From Raphanus sativus (Eukaryota > Streptophyta > Magnoliopsida > Brassicales > Brassicaceae), in contig NC_079516.1 in the NCBI RefSeq assembly GCF_000801105.2, positions 31,578,790-31,642,789 of the forward strand: DNA of 64,000 nt, in the 5' to 3' direction. Position 1 is the stretch's first letter, and each line of letters starts with the position of its first letter. The notes below the pieces were generated by a model. It ran no database searches, had not been told where the DNA came from, and worked only from the letters and a program-made list of their open reading frames with translations. Positions 56,345-64,000 of the stretch are shown here, piece after piece. The position numbers were made by a program, and so were the translations under genes.

Positions 56345-58342
56345 TCATGGGGTGCAGAAATTGCTGATTGCCAGACAGCAATCATCAATCTTGTGTCTCA
56401 TACTATTGAACCATGTGGCGACGAAGCTTCTTGTGGCATCATCCGCTCGTAGTTGTTTCGTATATATCGTGAGGATTGTATCTTGGAGTTTCCTCACAGA
56501 ATTCTCAATGTATTCGATGTTGCCAACCTTCCTGTCGATGGCCTGGTAGGTATGTACGGACAATTCCTTCAGCTCACTCTGTAATGCATCGATCCTGTCA
56601 AGAATAAACTGATCTCGATATGCTTAAGACTCGGTGTCGATCGATGCGACGAGATGCGCGTCGGTCATTTCGCTGAGGGGTCTGTCGGTCGACTTAGAAT
56701 CTACTGTGTCGATCGACTGTGAGCACTGTCCTTGGTACTGCAGAGCACGTATATTGCCCTTCATATGGCGTGTAGTTCTGCATAGGCTGTTAACTCGTTC
56801 GTTAACAGTGTAGTCAATGGTATCACAGGTCCCGTTGAGTCTCCTCTCCATAGCATCCATAGCCTCGTACAGCTCATGTTTAAGTTCATCAACTTCTGCT
56901 GTAGTGCATGCTCTTCTCGCTGGTGGTGGTTCGATGTCGATCGATATTGGTCTAGGCCTGTCGATCGATGTTGCGTTTCTGTCACGAAGACCAAGATGAT
57001 CTTGAATGATGCTCATGTCTTGTTGTAGCTCGTTCAGCTGCTGTGACAGTGTGTTCTGGAATCGCAGGATATGTGAACTGAGATTTTCATGCTTCTTCAC
57101 GTATGCTTTCATCCTATCTTCCAGTTCTGCGAACCTTGTGTCGATCGACGGTGAAGATTGTGCGTCGATCGATGAAAAAGTAGCATTCTTAGCTTGTTCT
57201 TTCTTGCGAATTGATGCTAGCTCTTTCTGTAGAAGATCGATTCTCTTGCTTAACCATTCGACATTGTTGTTGAGAGGGCTGTAGACGTCTCCAATCCGTG
57301 TATTGATGTAAGCAACCTCCCATGCATCTTTCTTAGGTGATGAACATTCTGGTCGGTCCATGGATGTAGTCTAGCCAATGTCGATCGATGGTACTCGTAC
57401 TCTGTCGGTCGATACTGGTGGCGTAACCTCTTTCTCAAGCATGGTCAATATGTTTCCAAGCTCCACTCTTATCTCAGCCATATCATTCTGGAAGTCCTTG
57501 TAACTGACATCCAAAGGCTGGAAAGTGTCTTCCACCAATGTGTGCATGTTTGCCTCAAGGTGTGCCTGAGCTCTCCATACATCAGTCACCATATCATCTA
57601 TCTCCTCTCTACTGTAGGGTACTGGTGGTGGTATGTATGCATGGTAAGGGCGTGTGTGTACTGGAAGGCGTAAGCAACATCTGTGAAAAAGGGATGCTCT
57701 ATCCAGAATTCTCTTTACTTGCTCCGTGGTAACATGGATGATCTCACCATCAACTCCTCTAGCATAGCCAAACTCATCTCTGTAGACACCATAATCATCC
57801 TTAGCTTCCCATTTGAATCTCCTGGATCCATCAGTATTGAAGGCACATCGTCCAAACTCCAATCGTCTGTCGGGCGATCTGACTCTTGGTCTGTCGATCG
57901 ATCCGGGATATCCGCCGTCGATCGATGGTGTTGAAACGATGTCGATCGATGGTGAATTCCTAGGTTGACCGAAGTGTTGAGGAACTGTATCCTCCCTTGT
58001 GTTGGTGTTGTGGTTGTCCTGGACGTGAGCTAGGATGTCTGGATGGCTACGTTGCTGTGTGAACAGGTTTTCTGGTCCATTAGCAACTTGGAGGATGTCT
58101 GCTATGTCTTCTCTGGTTATGTGCAGAACTCTTCCATCCATTGCTCTTGCATAGCCATCTGTGTCCCTGAAAATTCCAAATTCATCAGGTGTTAGTGAAA
58201 CGTTCCTGATATCGTAAGGTTCACGAGATCGAGGTTGAGCTCTATTGAAGGCGTCGATCGACGGTGGTGTGGTGGTGGCGACCGATGGTGCACGTCTAGC
58301 TGCACGGTTGGATCGATTGTACATGGTGTTGCAGTCCTCCAT
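56345..58342 (-). pseudogene. ORF-X of B-minus (most complete copy)
   Basis: The frame of 666 codons starts MEDCN at 58342 and ends at TGA 56345-56347. Two in-frame stops interrupt it, TAG 57371-57373 and TAA 56624-56626; the B-plus copy has sense codons at both places. It has the two 33-residue modules (DEFGIFRDTDGYAR and DDYGVYRDEFGYAR), a long helical segment absent from B-plus (FAELEDRMKAYVKKHENL, LSQQLNELQQDMSI), the MERRLNGTCDTIDYTVNERV helix, and a coiled C-terminus (DALQSELKELS, ENSVRKLQDTI). I recognise no family. Conservation of the frame across two copies argues it was a real gene. Confidence 0.7.
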
Positions 58343-58528
58343 TGATAGGTTTCTGAATGCTGGAAGCTGCTGGGTAGAAGGTGAAAAGTTTTGAATTTTC
58401 GTGGCTTGAGTTGTCAAACTTTTATACCCATGTGTTGTCTTAATCGGTGAAATTCCGCTTTTGTCCTTCAAGTCGTCCGGGTTAATATCGATCGATATGA
58501 TACTGGCGATGTCGATCGATGGACGATG

Positions 58529-59639
58529 TCATTTTGCTGGATGAAGTAGATAATCGATCGATGGTGGGCGTTTGATGTCGATCGATTGTGGGAATCGAAT
58601 TGAAAATATGTCATTCTCCAAGTAATTTTCCCAAGCTCTCTCTTCCCAATAGTCTGCATCATGTTCTTCACTATGGTCTCCACTGTGGGAAGAGGTGGCT
58701 ATGTCTACTGCAAAACTCTCATGAAATCCGCTATCTGCCCAACTCCTTACTGAGTAATCATCTTCCATTCGGCTGGGTGGGATGGCGAAATTCGGGTAGC
58801 AATGATCTGGTAGATCGAGTTCATCATCTGGTGGGTCTCTGTCGATCGATGATCTATATTTGTTGTCGATCTCCTCTGACTTGCAAGTGTCGATCGATGA
58901 TGTTAAAATGCTGTCGATCGATCCCGAGTACTTTGTCTCATACTCAACTTCACAATGACAAACTGCTATGATACCAGTATCATCTTCCTTTACCACTGAT
59001 TTGGCTGGTGGTTTTCCAAGCTTGACAGGGTCGTAGTGGATCTCTGGATCTATCATAGTCAAGCACATCCTGTTGGTGTTCATGTCACATTTGGCTCCTA
59101 CTGTAGAGGAAGAGTTCCAATTTAGGTTGATGTCTAGGACATGAAAATCCACAGGGACGATAGCATTACCAATATGTACCTCCATGTCTCTGATGAAGCC
59201 TCTAGAGTTTTTCTGAGAGTAATCTACGAAGGTAAATATCTCTGGTGGAGCTCTACTTGCAGGCCCAGATGGTCTGCTATGACCTTTGGTAAGATGCTCA
59301 CTGATGAACCATTGTCACATAGTGCATGAGGAAATTCAATCCCTTGTACCACACAGGGTATTGCAAACTTCCCAGGATCACTCTTCTTCTGCAAAGTAAT
59401 CTTTTTCTTCATATCTTCTCTGATATTGTCAAACCTTCTCCTAATGTCAGTTTCAGTCTCCCTTGTTTCTCTAAAGAACATCCACAATCTGTTTGTGAAG
59501 TAAACCTCCTCAAAAGGTTTCTCTGGTGGGATTCTGATAACTCTCTTAGTGAAACCATCAATCTCCTTTTCATTAGCTTCCCTCTTAAGGTTCTTAGGAA
59601 TCTTCTCCTTCCTACTCCTTAACCTTCTTCCTTCAGTTC
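58529..59639 (-). pseudogene. B-minus aspartic protease and acidic tail
   Basis: The active-site loop is CDNGSSVSILPKV (codons DN at 59311-59316), D-N-G where B-plus has D-T-G. A loss of 24 bases at about 59105 removes the LLLGRAFM strand, and a frameshift lies near 59200. The acidic, SID-rich tail ends LLHPAK with the stop at 58529-58531, as in B-plus. The protease is dead. Confidence 0.83.
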
Positions 59640-61535
59640 CCTCTGATGTAGGTGTAGTGTCTGAAGGGTTACCAGTGATCTCTGTAAGGTTAGCTTGTAG
59701 TTTCGGTGTGGGTCTGAGTGCATTGATTCGGTTGCTGTCTATCGATGGTAGTTGCACTCGGTACGTGAGAGGTGCGTGTCGATCGATAGGTGGAGAAAAG
59801 GGTCGATCGATACGTTTCTCGTCTTTGTGTCGATCGATGAGTGGCTCGTCTCGTCGGTTGATATCTTCGTAGGTGTGGGTGGGTGGGTATGGATGAGAAG
59901 CCGTGAATTCAGCATGTGTCAATATCCTAACCGCGTTTCAATCTGCAATCGTATCCGGAAATGACATCGTTAATGTCGATCGATGTGGACTAGTTGGTGT
60001 CGATCGACACCATTGTGATCCACAGAGACTTAGTGAACTTCCCACTTCAAAGTCTCCTTCTTGTAGCTTCTCTTGTTTCACCACTTGCTAGAAATCATCA
60101 TCTATGATAGCTTTCACATGGTGTTTCCTATTTCCTTAGAAGTTCCAATCCTCCTGATAGAGTCTTCAGTTTGGACAATATGTGTCTCAAGTTTCTTAAC
60201 TTGAGTGCAAATGGTGTCTATCCTTGTGGTCAGATTGTTGAAGACAGAATCAATCTTCACATTGAAGTCTACTGTGAGCTTCTGCTGACCTTCCAGAACT
60301 CTATCAATCATGGCATCAAACGTACTCTCCTGGGTGGGTGGCGGTGGGTTTGGGTAAGCTGAGTTGCCGTAGTTCCTTGTGTTGGTGAAGGGTTTTTTAT
60401 ACTGTGAACTCTGGTTGTAGTTACTCTTCTGACCACTGCCAAAAAAGTTTCTGTTTCCACTCTGGTTTCCATATCTCTGAAATCCAGTACCTCCAATGTA
60501 GTTCACATCTTCCTCTGTATCATCTTCTCTAGCCTCTCCTTCTTCAGCTGAGCAGACTAGCTGCCCCAGAAATGCATGTAAAGCATCTATCTTGGCTCTG
60601 ACTTCATTCATCTGGTCTTCCCCGATGGCTGCAACCGATTTCTTCTTGTCAGAGTCAGTGTTCTTGGTGCTGCTGCTGTTGCTAGGTTCTCAATAAGTCT
60701 CACAGCCTCTATTGGATTCCTAGTGTTGAAGTTCCCCTCACTAGCAGTATCAAGAGCCATCTGATACCTCAAGGCGATACATCTGTAGAAAGTTCTTAGC
60801 AACTGCACTTCATTGAATCATGGTGTGGACAGTCTCGTTGGAAGAACTTAAATCTAACCCACGCGTCTTTAAAAGTCTCACTAGGCTTTTGCACGAAAGT
60901 GGCGATTTTGCACGAAAGTCCTCAGGGACTCCATCCATACGAATAGCAGCGATAAGATCCTCGAACCTCTCCAGATGGTCCATAGGATGCTCGTGTGATA
61001 GCCCAGAATAAGGTATCTAAGACACGAGAGAGTAGTACTGAGGCTTGAGCTCGAAGTTCGGCTTCTGAATCTCTGGAAGTCGAATAGCTGATATGTTGGT
61101 GTAGTATTCGTCTGGACGGTTATAGTCTGCCAACGATCGTGTTTGAGCTTCTCTTGTAGCCTCAGCTTCAGGCTCAGGGATTATGTTTCCCTGTGCATCT
61201 AGCTTCTGACCTGTTGCATTACGCAGATGACCATCTTGGTCATACAGGTTTCCATTCTCGCCCTGCGTGAGAATAACAATCGCGACCATGCTTCGCGGAG
61301 TAGTGTCGATCGATATACGGTTAGAAGTATCGAACGATGTGGATCGGCGAACGGTATCGGTCCACGGTGTTGTCTGAGTGTCGGTCGACTGTTGAACGTG
61401 AGTATCAGTCGACGGTACTGCGGTTCTGTCGATCGATGCGGAGCGTAGGTCTTTGCGGATTGAGCGTTCCAAGTGTGCAGGATCTTCTGAGAATAATAGT
61501 TGATTTCCCCTATTGCTTCTGGTACTGCTGGGCAT
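59640..61535 (-). pseudogene. B-minus gag
   Basis: Starts at ATG 61535 with the same SID/STDT-rich N-terminus. In-frame TAG 61017-61019 follows VS. Near 60915 about 180 bases of the gag domain are missing (from ...LFKYS to ...IATFA). Later parts (MNEVRAKIDALHAFL; NYIGGTGFQRYGNQSG) are in shifted frames. The copy cannot make gag. Confidence 0.82.
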
Positions 61536-61623
61536 GTACCTGAAAAAACAAGAAAAATTTTAATCAGAAAGGGGGGGTAAAAAACCTAAGATTAATAAGA
61601 TTAAATCTAATGGCGATCAAAGC

Positions 61624-61641
61624 TCCCCGGAAACGGCGCCA
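61624..61641 (-). promoter_or_regulatory. Primer-binding site of B-minus
   Basis: Minus strand TGGCGCCGTTTCCGGGGA, tRNA-Asp type with one mismatch (TTTCC for TTGCC). Confidence 0.82.
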
Positions 61642-61645
61642 AATT

Positions 61646-63004
61646 TGATAGTGCTCAAATTACCCAGTAGAGCTTACTCTCTCAAATAAGAGGTACAGTT
61701 GTAGTACTTAGGGATCAAATCACGAGGAGCTAGAGAACCAATTAAATAAAATCTACTAATCAATCCTAGGCAAGGTTGGTTTATATGATGGAAATAAAAG
61801 TAACAATTCCTAAAATGAGCAAGGTAATTGCTCTAACTAACAATATGATGGGTTGTTTAAATGTGATAAAGAGTGCTAGACATAGGGTTTCTATTCAGGA
61901 AAGGAGATTATAATCTCTATAAATGCTTTAACAAGTTGCTTGCATGGTTCTATAGATCTCAGCCGCTTAACTCAAGTGAAGTATCACTGGTTAAATAATC
62001 TAGATCTCCGGCCTCAACTGTCGTAATGTTGGCGCGGAAAAAGAGTCGGCCGATATCCTTTTGAGATATCGAGCGATACACCTTTCGCAGCGCCGATCGA
62101 TTCACCTGTAGGGATATCGATTGATGGCTTCTAGATCTGCCTAGGCGCGAGCCGAATATGAACACAAGGTCTCAAGGAGGAGCTGTCGCTCTTCTCAACG
62201 GGAGACAAGCAAGCTCAAATGGATAATTCAAGATAATCAAAGATCCTAGTGATCTATGTTCTAGTTAGCTAATTTAAAACAAGCATAGGGTGCAATCCAT
62301 TTGATGAGTACCACAACTTAGCAATTATAGTTTGGGGCTAATCCCACAAACCTATTTGAACCCTAGATCTAACAAGTAGACTACTCAGACATAGCTAAAC
62401 AATTAATAACAATAGATAGATGAAAGAATTGCATAGATAGAATAAAGTAGAAATACAAAAGGAGATGATAAATCTCTCCAATCTCTCAAAACAAATAAAA
62501 CTCTAGTCTCTCTCTCACACTCTCTGCTTTTCTCTTGAGGGTTGTCAAAAGCTTGCTTCTTTCGAAGGTTGCCGTCAAAAAACACTTAGCAGGAATATTT
62601 AAGTATTTCCATTAGGTTAAAAACTCGTCAGGGGCAATCTCGTAGTTTGGTGAAGTCTTGGTGAAGTAGTCGGCTAAACCATTTCGTCATCGATATCTAT
62701 CGACAACAATGGATGTGTTTCGATCGATTATAATCTTCTAGTACGCGGATCTTCTCAGCTATATCGATCGACAACTCATGATTAGTATCGATCGATTATA
62801 ATCGCAATGTTGACTTCCGACTTAGTCTTGAATGGTCAACTCGGGTGTATCATCCCTTGCACTCCAAAATGCTCCAAAAACATCACTTTCTCACATAATG
62901 CTCCTGAACCTGAAAACATACCTAATAGGCTAGAAAACAGATTAAATATATAATAAAATACTAGTATACTATGGTTAAAAACGGGTAAAATCCATGGTAT
63001 ATCA
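61646..63004 (-). repeat. 5' LTR of B-minus
   Basis: 1359 bp, ends TGATATACCATGG (63004) and GAGCACTATCA (61646) on the minus strand. TSD AGTTC follows at 63005-63009. Confidence 0.93.
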
Positions 63005-63009
63005 AGTTC

Positions 63010-64000
63010 CCAACGAGCTTGCTCACGGGCCCGCTGCACGGTCAAAGCTTGATGAGTTATCACTCTCGAAGCTGGTTACGAAGGAAGAGGATCTCCTCGT
63101 GCGGAGAAACACGTCGGCGTGGACCAAACAATCTGTTATTTCCTGCATTCCTTAGGGACGAGGAAGTCGCAATTGAGGAGACAAAAGAAGGCGATGTGTA
63201 AGATCTTCTCCTCTGAGGATTGGCCGTACAATATTCATTGTACACCGATGATATCGAAGCTCTAGGAATCCCACCTAAAGGTCAGCAGAGCAAAGGGTCA
63301 GAACTGCTTTCGTGACTGTTTAAGAGAAAGGAAAGCTGCCTTACCCCAGGTGCGACTGTGGCGCAAAGACATCCGGCTCATCAAAAATAGAATCCAACGG
63401 TATCGCCTGGGAATGCCCCTTGCCAGCTTCACCATAACCTCGTCAGCAGGGAATACCGGCCGAAAGATCTCTACAAAAACATTACGTAAGGTGGGATAGC
63501 AACGCAAAGGTTATCTGAAAAATAAAAAAAAAAAGAGAAGAGGGGAATACCGACGGATCGCCAAAAGAGACGGTATCGCGTAGCACCATTAACCTTCATG
63601 AACACATATCTCCTGTTCCAGAAATCGTTTGAAGGAAAACTCCCCCGGACTCCCCTAGGAGGTTCGTCTACCAAAGGCTCACCATCACGAGACCAGATCT
63701 GATAAAAATCTTTCTTGTTCGATAAGGGAAGGAAGGAGTAGAAATACAAAATTTCAGGTAGTCCGAAGAGAATACTGTGAAATTCACCCAACACTTGAAT
63801 CGCCATCAGGGTACGCCACGTTGCTGGCGTGAACTGCGAAGGAGAGACCCCAAAGTAAGACGCTACTTCCGCGACCAGGGAAGGAATGTCCCCCCTGAAG
63901 CCTGCTTCTAAGTACGCCTCGAAGATGGCTATCTCGTCGGTACCTCCATCACGAGCACGTTCAAATTCACCCGCACATCGTAGTTCCACCGAGTCGGGAG
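63010..64000 (-). pseudogene. Tat-1 antisense ORF, N-terminal and middle part
   Basis: The frame at 63989-63471 resembles the plant putative gypsy-type transposon family: AIFEAYLEAGFRGDIPSLV, YFGVSPSQFTPATWR, IQVLGEFHSILFGLPEILYF and NDFWNRRYVFMKVNG. The true start is outside the window. After WRSVG the frame enters an A/T-rich stretch with an acceptor-like TTTTTCAG (63515), and RCYPTLRNVFVEIFRP continues from 63507 in another frame. The intron is shorter than in Tat-2. The tail RAREQARWEL (63040-63005) continues at 33707. Confidence 0.65.

Larger units (their letters stand above)
33708..63004 (-). mobile_element. B-minus, Athila-B non-autonomous LTR retrotransposon (interrupted)
   Basis: Its 5' LTR is 61646-63004 and its 3' LTR 33708-35066, both 1359 bp. 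TSD AGTTC occurs at 33703-33707 and 63005-63009. The order on the minus strand is LTR, primer site, gag, protease, ORF-X, 3' region, polypurine tract, LTR. RT, RNase H and integrase are absent. B-plus is inserted in its 3' region between 35621 and 55524. Without that insertion the element is about 9.4 kb. Confidence 0.88.
25365..64000 (+). mobile_element. Tat-1, Tat-type Ty3/gypsy element interrupted by the Athila-B nest
   Basis: The visible parts are gag end, protease, RT, RNase H, archaeal-type RNase H and integrase on the plus strand (25365-29494), a 3' region (29495-31260) and an antisense ORF on the minus strand. The antisense ORF is split: its end lies at 33576-33707 and its start side at 63010-64000. 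The split is caused by B-minus, whose TSD AGTTC flanks 33708 and 63004. The second RNase H and antisense extra ORF are hallmarks of Tat elements. The 5' end is replaced by an Athila-B LTR and the 3' LTR is outside the window. Confidence 0.8.

Overview
The window is a stretch of plant nuclear heterochromatin made almost entirely of nested, mostly broken transposable elements. I see no ordinary host gene, tRNA, rRNA or CRISPR array. The element repertoire suggests a Brassicaceae genome, probably pericentromeric: Athila-type Ty3/gypsy elements with tRNA-Asp-like primer sites, Tat-type Ty3/gypsy elements with a second RNase H and an antisense ORF, a BED-finger hAT, and Helitron ends of the TCTATATTATTAAAACAGAAG type. 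The family assignment is inference from element types; I cannot name the species.

Region 1 (1-15942): Athila-A, whose 5' LTR is cut by the window edge. It has gag, protease, RT/RNase H/integrase and a downstream Athila ORF-1 (env-like) gene. One in-frame stop and two frameshifts break gag-pol. A hAT transposon (6531-10653) with an open transposase gene sits inside it, flanked by an ~870 bp direct duplication of Athila sequence instead of a short target-site duplication.

Region 2 (15943-22600): AT-rich intergenic DNA with an (AT)n microsatellite, two Helitron-like 5' ends, a pair of related TIR elements and a possible captured exon fragment.

Region 3 (22600-64000): a layered nest that target-site duplications resolve in part. 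The host is Tat-1, a Tat-type element (+ strand, 25365-29494 plus its antisense ORF at 33576-33707 and 63010-64000). Into its antisense ORF went B-minus (33708-63004, TSD AGTTC on both sides). Into the 3' region of B-minus went B-plus (35622-55523, TSD AATAC on both sides). Inside B-plus lie a 100-N gap, a ~5 kb inverted duplication and a second, deleted Tat element, Tat-2 (47495-55389).

B-plus and B-minus belong to one non-autonomous Athila-related family ('Athila-B'): LTR, gag, protease, then a long unrecognised ORF ('ORF-X') where RT, RNase H and integrase should be. The family is saturated with the decamer ATCGATCGAC in its LTRs, its untranslated DNA and all three reading frames of its ORFs. 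It shares its primer-site and polypurine-tract type with Athila-A, so it could be served by an Athila polymerase and integrase (inference). Other structures of note are an array of short C(UYNG)G hairpins with covarying stems in the Tat-1 3' region, a 2.3 kb tandem duplication with 6-bp microhomology, and a 33-bp GC-rich minisatellite inside the Tat-2 LTR.
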